Positions 1-11,408 of a DNA stretch of 64,000 nucleotides are shown here, piece after piece. Both the position numbers and the translations under genes were made by a program. The number at the start of each line of letters is the position of its first letter. Position 1 is the first letter of the stretch. Source of the stretch: Warburgia ugandensis (lineage: Eukaryota > Streptophyta > Magnoliopsida > Canellales > Canellaceae); NCBI GenBank assembly GCA_035236585.1, contig CP141126.1, positions 13,033,001 through 13,097,000 of the forward strand, read 5' to 3'. The notes beneath the pieces were generated by a model that was not told the DNA's origin, searched no databases, and saw only the letters and a program-made list of their open reading frames with translations.

Positions 1-923
1 AAAATAATTCTGTGAATTCAGATATGATTTTTTCCCCCTTTTTCGTTACTTCTGGAAAGGTAGAAGTATATTAATGAAGAGAAATTACATAGGGGCAGAG
101 ATTGTCCCTCACACAAACTATCAGAAATGAACCCTCTTATAGCTAAGGAATCCTCAACATCATAGATGATCTAAAGTGAAACATTATTACAACTTGATAA
201 CTCATGAATGTCATTGCTGAAAGAGGCAAGCTGCCATGACCTTGAGGAGGACTTGCTCACCCAGGAGATGGCGGGATATGACATATCAAATCCTGAAGTC
301 AATGTTTGAGCATTGTAAAAGTGTATGATAACTGGATTGATTCAAATCGTAAAACATCAGTGAGCTCACTGGCGAGCATAGCTACATGTGCACAATGCGC
401 AGAAGACACACATGTGGTTAAAGTACATGCACAGCTAAAACTGCAGAAAAACATCTATGGATATGAGAGAGTAAGATATGGCCTGTTCAATAATATTTTA
501 GCATTCCGAAGCTGATTGCTGAGAATTTCATGCATATCAGAGTGTTTCAATGATGGATTGCAGGATCATAGAGACCAATATGTGCGAAAGGAGATTGGAG
601 ATGTCAAATAATCCCTTGTATCACAGTTATGCATGAATCATTCATAAAGATAGAAAATCTAACAGTAATTTTTTAATAGAAGGGACGACCATACTGTTAT
701 ATTCTGAGCTAGCCAGATCATTTGTGTACGATCATTATCATATAGGATTGAAATTCAATCATGAAACATTTCCTAACGGTTTGTATTTGGGTCTGTTGAT
801 TGAAGCAAACACACAACCACTCTCCAATGCATTTTGAGGGTCTATTTGTAAAGTATAAAAGCTTGAATTATGAACATCTTTGAGCATTAAAATGGAGAGA
901 CATGAGATTCAGATTTAACATAC

Positions 924-3900
924 CGGACCCAGATATTTAACACATTGTTCTCGAAGCACTGATCGAGGACATTCCTTAAGATCAACATCCCTGCCCTCTC
1001 CAATGTCCAACCTGAATAAAGAGAAAATCAGGATTTTGTAATGGAATTTGCTAAACATAATGACATGATGTAGCATATTACCATAATGAATATTTCTCTG
1101 TATGCACTTCTTATTTTATCAATTGATGTTTATATATGCAAGGAAAGTGGAAGTCGCTATGAGACAAAGGCCACTTACTGTGTAGAATAATAAGACAGGA
1201 AAGACATGATATGCAAACATCAACTAAGAAATAGTATGACATGATTGAAACCAAATAACCAGATGACAATTCTGTCATAAGACGAGTAAGCACATTATCA
1301 ACTAGACTAAGCAACCATGTAACACCCAATGTAAAGTCAAAGCAACTTAAGATAAACAACATAGATCAACAGTGAAATCCAGGCCCATTTTTAAAAGTGT
1401 AATTTGGGAAAGATGGGTAAAGGTAGGGATTGACTTGAGATATTTATGCAACTAAACTAGGGGTTAAGTGGAGAAGCAAGATGAGTTTGAGTAGAAAGAT
1501 AAGCAAAGTTCCCATGTTTGTGTCACAATTTTACAGACACAAATTTAACCCCAGATTAACTACTAAAAATAAAATAAGTAGGCGAGGTTCTTGATTCCAG
1601 ATTAGGTTTTATTTGCCGAATCTCTGCTGACCAATTTTAACTACAAAACTCTGGTTCAGAGAAGTTGAATTTGATACATCAGAAGCACCACCACCAATTT
1701 TGTGCATCGAGGTAAGCATACTTCTGTGAAAATCACATGACTAGGGGTAACTACATAGAAGGCTTTCTCAACTTCATCTGAAGTTTCACTAATCGTCTAA
1801 GAGAATGGATGTCCCGTATCCAGGGGAACTCATGCAATCACCACTAACTTGCCATCGATCATTTAGATATCAACCATGGTATTCACATTGCAATCCACTC
1901 TAAAGCAGCCCACAAGAAAGTCATATCTACAGAATTACCAACTATGGCTGCTTGTGACATCTTCTTTCATACTCGACATTGTAGGCAGTGCCAATGCAAC
2001 CAGGTCAGATCTCTCTGTGTGCATTGGTTTCCAGTTTCAACTCATCAACAACCAAGAAGAAATGATTAAAGATAAAAAATTCAGAACAATGTCACAGTTA
2101 TTCCAAGGTCTAGTCATGTTATTCAAGGAACCATGTTGTTGAAGACTAAACACATCTGTCAGTTCTCATATCACAACGGAAAGCTAGCTATTTTAGTGAT
2201 AAGCTAGCTATTAAGTTTATTCTGCTTCTGTATCTTTCCAGGAGTCTAAATATTGATTCACTCTCAGCTAAATCACAGGTCCAGATAGCTAGACATCTAT
2301 CAACTACCTTTTTCAATTATATTAAATAACTTTAAGAAAAATAAAATACATTGTATTACAGGATGCAGTTCAATGTTTTAAAGCAATCAACAACCAACAG
2401 TTTAACAACTGATACAATTTAGAGAAGCATGAAGCACAGAGCGAAACTTGAGGAAGTTTGCCCATCATATTACAAGAACGTGTTTCCAAGTCTTCAAAGC
2501 AATCAGTAACCAAACATTAAACATTGAATCAATCACCAAAGAACAGCTATTACACATCTAGAGGGCCATTTTGACTTTGCTTCACTGTTTTACACAAATG
2601 CATAATCACCCTGTGCATTATGTAGAGAGGGATCTTTACTGCTGTTTCTCTAGAATCAATTGTGGTCTCATCAAATAATAGTCAAATTTAATCAAGCCCA
2701 ATCTTCGGTAAGGCTTGGATTCACCAAAAATGAATAATAAAAAATTGATTCAATATTATATATAATTATTTTAAAATAGTTGAAAGAAAAATTCCCTATG
2801 AAATTGAAAATTAAAATATTCAATTAATAGAATAAAATCAAGGAGGAGGTTATTTCTGCTTTACTCTGTCTCCCGTGTTGTATTTTAACAATTTATAGTG
2901 TTTATAATAATGCGAATGACATTTTGAAACCGTTTCCAGTATTACGATTGCAGTCTGTCTTCCCCCTACTTGCATTCAACCTCTTTTCGTTTGCCTTTCA
3001 TTCCAAACAAAGTCATTTGTAGAGAAGACAAATAGAAATGGGTAGAGAAGTATAATTTGCCATGTGATAGAAGACAATGGTTCCAAACATTATTAGAATC
3101 TGGTTTCTTACATTGCAACCCATGCAGAAAATTAATAGGAGAGTTTCAATAAGGTTGAGGACCAAAGCATCTCTCTAAATCCTGCTGAACTTAAAGGTGA
3201 CAGATAATTGCTTGTTGATATAATCCATTACTCATGTGAAAGAGGGAAAAAGCTTCGGCTCTGTGCGAGTCAAAATGTTTGGTAAACAGGGCGTCCAATA
3301 CTCACCAGTAGAAGAAGGGTTGGCCGGCGTTGCCTTTGCACCATTCTTCGTAGTAGAAATGCAAATTATGGCCGTACCGGTGTCTCGGGTCGATCTACGA
3401 ATAGGAAAATGAGTGAGTTACAAACTAGTGAATAATCTACGAACTGCAATCATCATACAGACGAAAGCCAAGTAAAGACAAAAAAGAGTAAAAGTCACAT
3501 ATTTTTGGACTTACGGCTTCAATCCAGTGCTGAAAAGCCAACTCCTTTGCTTTCACGTCTTTAGATAATCCCTTGCCTACCTGTTGAATTACATCACGTA
3601 AAAGGATTAGATCCACTACCTACAACACCTTAACAACAGAAGAAAAGCAAGTATAAAAGCGTGACGATGAAAGCGGATTTGCTGGAGACGGATGAAAACC
3701 ACATACCTTGGAAGCATTCAAGACAACTCGATTCCATCGCGAAACCGGCGTTTCAGGCTTCAAATAATCGAAGAAAGAAATAGTACTGTAATTCAAACGG
3801 GCGAAATCGATCGCTTGCCACCTTCAAGAAAGTATTAAAACCAACAAGAAAAAAGAAAGAGCATCAGAACAACAAACGAAACAAGAACCTCAAAGTAAAC

Positions 3901-3927
3901 CACGCAAAAACAAAAAACAAAAAAAAA

Positions 3928-3981
<54 letters not shown>

Positions 3982-4294
3982 CAGGAAAATTTTCCGAAAC
4001 CTACCAAAGCTCTTCAGCTACAACAGCGGAATCAGCTAATCTACGCCGTGTGCGGTAACTCCTGTAAACCTTCTGCAGTTTCACTGCAGCTATCGACTGT
4101 GAGGCGGCACATTGGGAACTTTTGACAATCGCCGTCGTCGGCTCCAACACCGGAGCTTCTGAGACAATCTCGGTCGCACACTGGAGTTCCGAGACCATCA
4201 CCGGTTTCGGTTCCACGTCGAATTTTATAGTGAACTGAAATGGAGAACTTGACTGGCTTTCAAAGCTCCGAAGTGTTGCTTGCTGTACCTCCAT
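924..4294 (-). CDS. IQM: IQM-family IQ-motif calmodulin-binding protein, 5' part (gene runs off the left edge)
   Basis: Five exons are visible on the minus strand: 4005-4294, 3707-3821, 3515-3580, 3306-3394 and 924-1011. All have GT/AG borders and the phase is continuous, giving 216 codons. The start chosen is the second Met (MEVQQATL), because family members begin this way; an in-frame Met lies 30 bases upstream at 4324. An IQ motif ([16 protein letters not shown]) sits at about residues 71-86. It is followed by blocks I recall from the plant IQM family: [43 protein letters not shown], and [18 protein letters not shown] proteins bind calmodulin independently of calcium and are linked to stress and hormone signalling. 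Which IQM this is cannot be told. The rest of the protein after KYLGP must lie beyond position 1; nothing in 1-923 reads as the next exon. Intron 4 is about 2.3 kb. Confidence 0.93.
3930..3979. repeat. (AG)n microsatellite in IQM intron 1
   Basis: About 25 uninterrupted AG units begin 26 bases downstream of the exon 1 splice donor, read on the gene strand as CT repeats. Confidence 0.97.
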
Positions 4295-4401
4295 GGAAGT
4301 AGGTTGAAGAAGGTGAAGAAGCAAGAATTTGCAGAGCAGAGAGAAGAGAAAACCCTAGAATCCAGGGACAAGTTGGCAGTCGAAGCAGATGATTAGCCGG
4401 G

Positions 4402-4413
4402 CCTTAAATATAT
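4402..4413 (-). promoter_or_regulatory. TATA-like box of the IQM gene
   Basis: On the minus strand a CATATATTTAAGG stretch lies about 110 bases upstream of the IQM start codon. It is followed by a pyrimidine-rich leader that contains an AAACCCTAG telo-box-like motif read on the plus strand near 4349. Spacing fits a core promoter; this is by eye only. Confidence 0.4.
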
Positions 4414-4874
4414 GAAAGATCCCGGGCTTCTTTTTTCTCTCTGTCTCTCTCTTTTTTTTGGATTTATGTTGTTTTATTGTGGGGGAGGGAAGAGGAGAAG
4501 AGCGGGGCAGGTGAGTAGACAGAAGGAAGCGCATATTTTCCTTTCATCAAGCTTGTGGGCGAAATTGGTAGGACCCACATGCCAGTCAGCCAGCAGTAGA
4601 CTAGACGACGGCTAGTCGAGGATAGAGGATGGCGGGCTGAAGAACAACCTTAAAATTAAGATAAAACCCCCCTTAGGAGTCCCAGTGAAGGAGTTCTCAT
4701 CACGATTCTATCATGCACAGTGACTTTCATCGCGTTCAAGTGACTTATACAAGCTAAATATAAATTTTATTCTTATTGATTATTTTAAAATTTATCAAAG
4801 ATACCAAGTGATTAGATCATCCAAACTCATGGATTCCCATTAGAGTACTTAATTTTTATACTCTAAATCAAGGA

Positions 4875-5035
4875 AGGGGAGCCTTAGCACAATGATAGAG
4901 TCCTCATGATGTGACTTTGAGATCACAGGTTCTATGTATGAAAATAGCATTTTATAAAATAGTAAAATAGCATACTATAGATCCTTGTGATATGCACCCT
5001 CTTAAACCCTTCACATGTGCTGGGCTACCCTTTTT
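4875..5035 (+). repeat. Au SINE copy
   Basis: It has the head GGGGAGCCTTAGCACAATG, box-B-like ATCACAGGTTCTA, the middle CTATAGATCCTTGTG and tail GGGCTACCCTTTTT. This is the order of parts in the Au SINE family (tRNA-derived, about 180 bp, widespread in angiosperms). The copy is diverged. Confidence 0.8.
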
Positions 5036-5075
5036 CAAAAATATATCAAATAGCCTTAAAAGCTTTAGGATGTTT

Positions 5076-5213
5076 AAAAGGGCAGCCCAGTATATGAAGC
5101 TTATGGGCATGTGGCCTAGGGGCAAGGAGAGACTCAAGAGACTTATAATACATAGCTTACATTTTTGCTGGTTCATGCTTCGAACCTGTGACTTCCAAGT
5201 CACGTGGTGACAA
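5076..5213 (-). repeat. Au SINE copy, 5' truncated, inverted
   Basis: It reads on the minus strand from the box B region (CACGTGACTTGGAAGTCACAGG) to GGGCTGCCCTTTT. It lies 40 bases from the preceding copy in the opposite orientation. Confidence 0.78.
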
Positions 5214-5819
5214 GCAAGGATAAAAGTTATTATTTTAAAATATATAATTTAATGCCTCATTTTTATTCCCCTCGCCAACTGTCCCTTCCAATTTATTCTA
5301 TACTGTCCAGCCTGACAGTGACCGGATTTTTTTTTATTATGAAATTACCAAACTACCCTTACCGTCCACAACTCCATTGCGTGTCATCTGCCCACAATTG
5401 GCGTTCTGGTTGACCAGAATATGCGGGGTTCCACGCCGGTCCTTACATCTCCAGTCTGCCATGCCCGTGAAAGGGTCCAGTCCAAACGAGCGAACCACCG
5501 ACAACCAAATTTCTACTCGGTGTCCGGGCAAATTACTACACATCCGCTGTGCCACATCTCTGGTCAGGAACAAGTAAACGTCCCCATCGGATGCTCCTCT
5601 GTGGTAGAAGTTGGACGGCTTAGAAAGTCCAATGGGCAAAATACTAGCAGATCGGAGGGTTTAACATCATATAGACGACATTTTTGGAGACTAACAGATC
5701 GATGAAGGCCAGAGAGAGAGAGAGAGAGGCAAATGAGACAAGAAGATAAATAGCTTGACATTAACTTGTTTTGGCGAGAACAGTGAATATAATTAATATC
5801 GCATATTCTCTCGGTGGAC

Positions 5820-5992
5820 TGGGAGCCTTGGTGCAATAATATAATTTGTTGTTGCATGATCAAGAGGTCACAAATTCAAGACATAAAAATAATTTCTTAT
5901 AAAATATAAGATAAGATTGTATATTATTGATTCTTTTAGTTCGTCCATTCCCCGAAACCCTGCATATACTAGAGCTTGATCCGCCACTTTTA
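5820..5992 (+). repeat. Au SINE copy, diverged
   Basis: The head GGGAGCCTTGGTGCAAT, the AAGAGGTCACAAATTCAAG box B and the CCCCGAAACCCTGCATAT tail block are recognisable. Confidence 0.75.
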
Positions 5993-6788
5993 TATAATCT
6001 CTTTGTCCTCTTTATGATGGATACGCCAGCTCCAACTACTACAAATTGAAAGCAAGTACCTAGCCATAACTCGCTTGGCAGACATTAATGTTCCCTGTAC
6101 ATTAGGGAAAGCCCGACAATGAAATGCTAGGAAAAGCTCATAAAGACTAGCCATTTGGCTGATTTTAAGTACACACTTATGGACCTACGGGTACCATAGG
6201 CATCTGATCAGATCTGTCGATTCAACCATCGAGCAGGAGCCTGAACATTCTTACCGATCTAGCATTGGTGGAGTGAGTTAAGCCTCGTTTAAGGTTTTCT
6301 AGAAAAATTATAAATGGCTCCTTAGGCTTTAATACTACAAATAGGATGATCGTTTGGCACGGGAAACAAAAGTGTAGATAACATCATGGTGATCTACGGG
6401 GTAGATGAACGGTGTCAACTGTACTACGATGGTTGATGGGTCTCAACAGTACCATTTGTGCCATCTAACTCAATCCATGTTACAGGATTGCTTTTGAGAG
6501 TTAGCAGAGGCAGTTCAACCATGTTTATTGGAGATAACACCGAATCAGAACATTATTCATAATCAGATCAGTTGACCTCCCATTATAACCGATCTAATTA
6601 CCTGTAGTTATTCTAATGTTGTCCTTCCTCTTTGATTTGTGATTTGTAATTATGCCCACCCTTCAAGATAAGGGCTCACATGTATATATAAATATGTGAT
6701 TCATTCACTATCAAAGCAAGCAATTACACAGTTCTTAATATGTTTACCTCACAAATGGGGCAGGCTTATTTTGTATTTTTTTAAGAAG
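5993..6788. other. Intergenic, no gene seen
   Basis: AT-rich sequence without a long open frame, repeat or RNA gene that I can recognise. Confidence 0.6.
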
Positions 6789-6862
6789 TTGTTTTCATAC
6801 CTTGAATGCATGTGACCCGTAGCTCACACGACAACAACTCTACCTTTTCGCCACGGCTCCAC
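6789..6862 (-). repeat. Au SINE head fragment
   Basis: On the minus strand only the first ~75 bases are present: GGAGCCGTGGCGAAAAGG, then the GTTGTCGTGTGAGC and box B region. Confidence 0.6.
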
Positions 6863-7110
6863 TAATGTTTACCTTACAAATTTTGTATAAAATTTTTGGA
6901 TCCTTAGTGTAATTCAATTATAAAGCATAAAATAATTTTTTCAAAAAATTCCATTTATTATAGAAAATCAATTTCCATCCATTTTCTACAAGACAAATAT
7001 ACCTAGAAAACATTTTGAAAGAAAAACAATGTTCACCATAAATAACGAGAAGCCTATATAAAAACTGATTTGTCCCCACAAAATAATATGAAAGTGGATT
7101 TTTTTTTTTT

Positions 7111-7267
7111 AAAAGTTGTCGTCGTGTGACCTAGAGATCACAGGTTCAAAGTATAGAATCAACCTCTTGTAAAATGCAAAGTAAGATTATCTACTATAAG
7201 CCTTTGTAATTTGTCTCTTCCTCGAACCCCGCAAAGGAAGAGCTTCTTGGACCAGGGCTGCCCTTTT
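7111..7267 (+). repeat. Au SINE copy, 5' truncated
   Basis: It runs from AAAAGTTGTCGTCGTGTGACC through CTACTATAAGCCTTTG to GGGCTGCCCTTTT. Confidence 0.82.
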
Positions 7268-7299
7268 AGCTCAAAGATCCGTGTTGGAGTAGTATGGTC

Positions 7300-7690
7300 A
7301 TTTAGAATCGCACGTGTTGCGCGTGACGATTCTCCTTGCTTTTTGGTGCTACAGACCTTGTCCTTTTCTTGCTCTTACGACGCTGGTGGTTGTCGTAAGT
7401 CCGGCGGCGTTGATTTTGAACGTTTATTGCTTAAATGCTCTTGGCACGTGGATGACTCCGGAGGAGGTTGACTCGATGTCTTCGTCGATCACCACGAAAT
7501 GGGCACCCCGGTGCAAAACGTGAATTCGGCCAATTTCAACTTCGTGGGGAGCAGCACTTGGTCAACGGAAGTGGTTTACGTCAACACCAGTGGGATGAGT
7601 TGGATGGACGGGCTTTCTCACCGTCTTACAGGCTAGGAAAGAGAACGGAAGGGAGGAAGGTGTGCAATTATGAAAGCGTGGATAGCTAGG
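7300..7690 (+). pseudogene. Coding-like remnant of unknown family
   Basis: This block is richer in GC than its surroundings. Three forward frames each hold a protein-like piece. One has a hydrophobic stretch (LTTLVVVVSPAALILNVY) followed by LGTWMTPEEVDSMSSS. A second holds a stretch around FNFVGSSTWSTEVVYVN, and a third a piece around FGQFQLRGEQHLVNGSG. The overlap of coding-like pieces in different frames suggests a broken gene copy. No family is recognised. The evidence is composition and residue pattern only. Confidence 0.25.
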
Positions 7691-8887
7691 GTGGGCCATA
7701 CGAAGAATGCTCCTTCACTTAGACATTGTGAGTTTATGTCCCTCCGATTTGTGGAGATTCTTTTACGGCATTAATCGGTTGAAGTTTGGCGGTGGATGCA
7801 TGACTCATCCAAGGCATGTAATTACTTGCCACATAATGGGTTGCGTCATTCCATTTGTGCTTAATTGCTAACTCGTATTCATTCCAACCAAATATGGACA
7901 AACCTCAACACACTAATCACAATCACAAGGTTCTCTAAATAATTGAACTTAAAAAATAAAATAAAATATTTAGCCTTTTTTGCAGCGGAATCATATGTTT
8001 TTTATTTTTCAAATTCAAACTATAAAAATTAACATAAATTTATCTAACAAATTTCAAATTTCACAAAAATTATAAATATGGTAAAGATGTAGGGCCTGAG
8101 AAATGTCATAAATCGATTTATATTTCGAGTTTGCCATGAGTTTTTCTCGCTCAATTGACACCTGATGCAAAACCCTCTTCATTTATCATAATTTGAGATT
8201 GACAGCCACAAAATCATATAGAACTAAAACCAAACAGATGGAGTTATCAGCTAGGCTGGCCTTGTGAATTTAGAGTCTAGCTGATCATTAATGAGGTAAC
8301 ATTAAAGGAAATAAGACAGCCACTCTTACTTGTTTGGGGACCTCTACTTGAAGTAGACAGACAGTCTGCTTTGAATTGTTGTGACCCTCATCACCATGGA
8401 CTGTACCATATTTAACATGGATTATCTGAAATACTAGAAATAAAATTCATACTGAGGAAATACATGATTAAATATCACTTACTGTTGTGGCGATGACAAA
8501 TATTAACCAAGTTTTTGCAGGATATATGAAAAAAAAAAAAAAAAATCAACTTTCTTCAAAGATGACAACAAAAAAGAATGTTCAAATGGGAGAAAAATGC
8601 AAAAAAATGTAACATGGATGCCACCTGATGATGAGATGGTAAAACTAAACTTTGAGAGAAAGGAAATCCCAAGGAAAGCTGAGAGGAGGAATCAAGATAT
8701 AGTACGTGGCCCCGTAGGTTAAGTTGCGGGTGTTGGAAGGAAGATGAACCTCCATCGGAGGATGAATTTCTGTGCATCTATGAATATCATTCCCCTTCCA
8801 CATTTTGGAAACTAAATTCGCAGTAGTTGGCAGGACAAACCTCTATAAAATAATTTTGATTTTGATTTTTCATTCAGCGAGATCGTA
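7690..8887. other. Intergenic, no gene seen
   Basis: AT-rich, no supported feature. A short poly-A run lies at 8530-8545. Confidence 0.55.
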
Positions 8888-9050
8888 GAAGGGGAGCTTT
8901 GACACAATGAAGGACTTGCTGTTGCGTGACCTCAATGTGATCTTGAGGTCAGTAGCTCGCCGAATGGAAATAACCTTTTTGTAAAATGTAAGATAAAACT
9001 ACATGCTATAGACCCTTGTGGTCTATTCCTTTCAGGGCTATCCTTTTCAT
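8888..9050 (+). repeat. Au SINE copy, 3' shortened
   Basis: It has the head GGGGAGCTTTGACACAATG, the middle CTATAGACCCTTGTGGTCTA, then jumps to GGGCTATCCTTTTC. Confidence 0.78.
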
Positions 9051-9237
9051 CCAACCAGATCATACTAGATGATCTGTGGCTTGTAAGTCTCTAGATCAGA
9101 AAATCCAAAATATCTGCCTATTGACAATTTGGCATTGAATCAAACAGTTGACAGTGATAAACAGCCCACGTTTAGGATGATTTGGGTCATGTATCTACTA
9201 TAGGACTTTTGATGAAACAGACCAGATATCGCCATTG

Positions 9238-9412
9238 AAGGGGAGCTTTGGAGCAACGGGAAAATTGTCGTCATGTGTCCTTGTAGTTACGGGTTGTAAA
9301 TATAAAAATAGCCTCTTACAAAAATGTAAGATAAGACTACATACTATCAACCCTTGTACTCTACCTTATCTCTGAACCCCGTGTAGGAGGAAGCTTCGTA
9401 GGGTGCCTTTTT
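9238..9412 (+). repeat. Au SINE copy
   Basis: It has the head GGGGAGCTTTGGAGCAAC, AGCCTCTTACAAAAATGTAA, and GAACCCCGTGTAGGAGG near the tail. Confidence 0.8.
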
Positions 9413-10124
9413 ACCAGATATGCCATCACCAAGCGGGTAGGTTTAGATTTAAAAAAATGGCAAGAAAAAAGTCTATGAGAGACGCGTGGAAGATAGATGG
9501 AAAAATATTAGGAATATAATAAAATCGTACAGCTATATGATAATGACAAAAGTGGATAACAAGTCGCATGAGAATCATTTGAGGCTATCATTTTAAAAAG
9601 TGATACAAAAGTACCTATGGAAGTAAATTATAACCCCATGAAGTCAATGCAGATTAACATGCATAAAGTATGGATATAATTAACTTTCTCAGCATGTATT
9701 CTGCCTTTCTTTTCCCTGCACATGAATCATATGCTAATTAATGCATCCAATTCCTTCTCACAAGCCTAATTACTGTTAGCAACACTAAACTACATGCAAG
9801 TGGACAAATATTCATGCAGATTTGTTAGTATTGCTTGTTAAAGTGATTGGAACTCCACAAACATTGGGTCCCAGGAGTATCTTCAAATTGCTGCTGCAAG
9901 AGGCAGGTTAGGAGTTGGTGAGTGGCGCTTATAATTTATAGTAAAGAGCATAGTTTAGCCATGTGAGAACAAACAAAAATATTTTCATGTAACCACACCA
10001 TTTGCCCTCTTATTTAGATAACATCTCATTATGCATATGGGTTTTGCAGAATGTTCAGGTCGAGGATGCAATCGGATCCATTAACTTAACAGGTGGGCGC
10101 ACATCCATTAAGCTTATTTGGGAT
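9413..10124. other. Intergenic, no gene seen
   Basis: AT-rich, no long frame or recognisable repeat. Confidence 0.55.
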
Positions 10125-10295
10125 AAAAGGGCAGCCTACATGCATGAAGCTTTCACCCATATGAAGGGGTGAACTACAAGGGTCTATAGTATGCAGTCCT
10201 ACCTTGCATTTTTGCAAGGGGCTGTTTTCAGTCCTTGAACTTGTGATCTCAAAGTCACACGATGATAACTTTACCGTCACACCAAGATTCCCTTC
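10125..10295 (-). repeat. Au SINE copy, full length
   Basis: On the minus strand it runs from GGGGAATCTTGGTGTGACGG through the box B block to GTAGGCTGCCCTTTT. Confidence 0.84.
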
Positions 10296-11291
10296 AAATT
10301 CATTTGGGATCCACCAGATAAATAAAAATTACTGGTTTTTGTGAGGTTAGATCTTGCAAAGGGACATCCACTCAGCATTGAACCAGAACATGTGGGTTGC
10401 CCGTTGATGATCGATTGAGCATCTCCAATGTAATGTTCACGTCTTCTGTCTCTGATAATAACAAATTACAATGATAACAAACAAAGAGAAGTCTGGGAAA
10501 CAATCATTGATATTCAATTGAACTGATCAAAGTTCTCAATTGCATTGCTACTTTTCTAAACTTGACTTAGAAATAAAGAAAGTAATATTCAGTTGTATTG
10601 TACTATTCTCTCCTACCCATTTGAGTTTCAGGCATGCATTATCATTAACGTTTGTATTAGATACACTTACGGTGTATATGTCGATTCTGCCACCTACTTC
10701 AATGAGTAAATGACTCGAGACACTTGAGTTGTAGAAGGTAGAGTTGGGATTGTTCCTAACGATATATACTTACAATTTACAAAGTTCAGATTCGGAAGAA
10801 ATTGATCGGCAAGGCGAATATTAGGAAGATTGGGACAAACTTTGGGAAAGAATCAAGGACAAGGTTAGGAAGCTTGAGTGCATGAGTTTGGTGCAACCGA
10901 GTCTCGATTGTAAGTTCACGAGTTTGAGACTCCTAAAAAGTGTGAGTGTGAATGCACATGTCCACCATTTCAAAAAAGGGGAAAAAAAGGTCAAGGAATT
11001 TTTAGCACGATGGAAATTTGCTAACATTCTAGTTGAGATTGAGGAATTTTTTAGACTTAAGGCAGTTTTCCATTAACCGCGTTCATCGCGCTGATAATGA
11101 CAGCCGACTGCCAGTAAGGGAAGGCGGCCAAGCACGGGGTTTGAAAATTACGAATGATCATGGAAAGATATCACTCATTCTCGAAATAGTTCGTAATGTT
11201 CTATATATATCTACTTTTCCTTTGCTTATTTTAAGTTAAGAAGTCCTCTAGCAGCCAGCTACGTCCACTGGACCGCCTACTGTCTCTAAAG
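10296..11291. other. Intergenic, no gene seen
   Basis: Short frames exist on both strands but none shows a motif or codon pattern that supports a gene. Confidence 0.5.
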
Positions 11292-11408
11292 AGGGGCAGA
11301 CCTGGTGCACGAAGCTTCTGCTTATGCGGGGTCTACGAAAGAGGCGGGCCACAATGACCTAAAGTAGGCAGCCTTACCTTACATTTTGCAAGAGGCTGAT
11401 TCTATGCC
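11292..11408 (-). repeat. Au SINE 3' part
   Basis: On the minus strand it reads TTGCAAAATGTAAGGTAAGG, then GGCCCGCCTCTTTCGTAGAC, and ends in the AGGTCTGCCCC tail. Confidence 0.78.
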
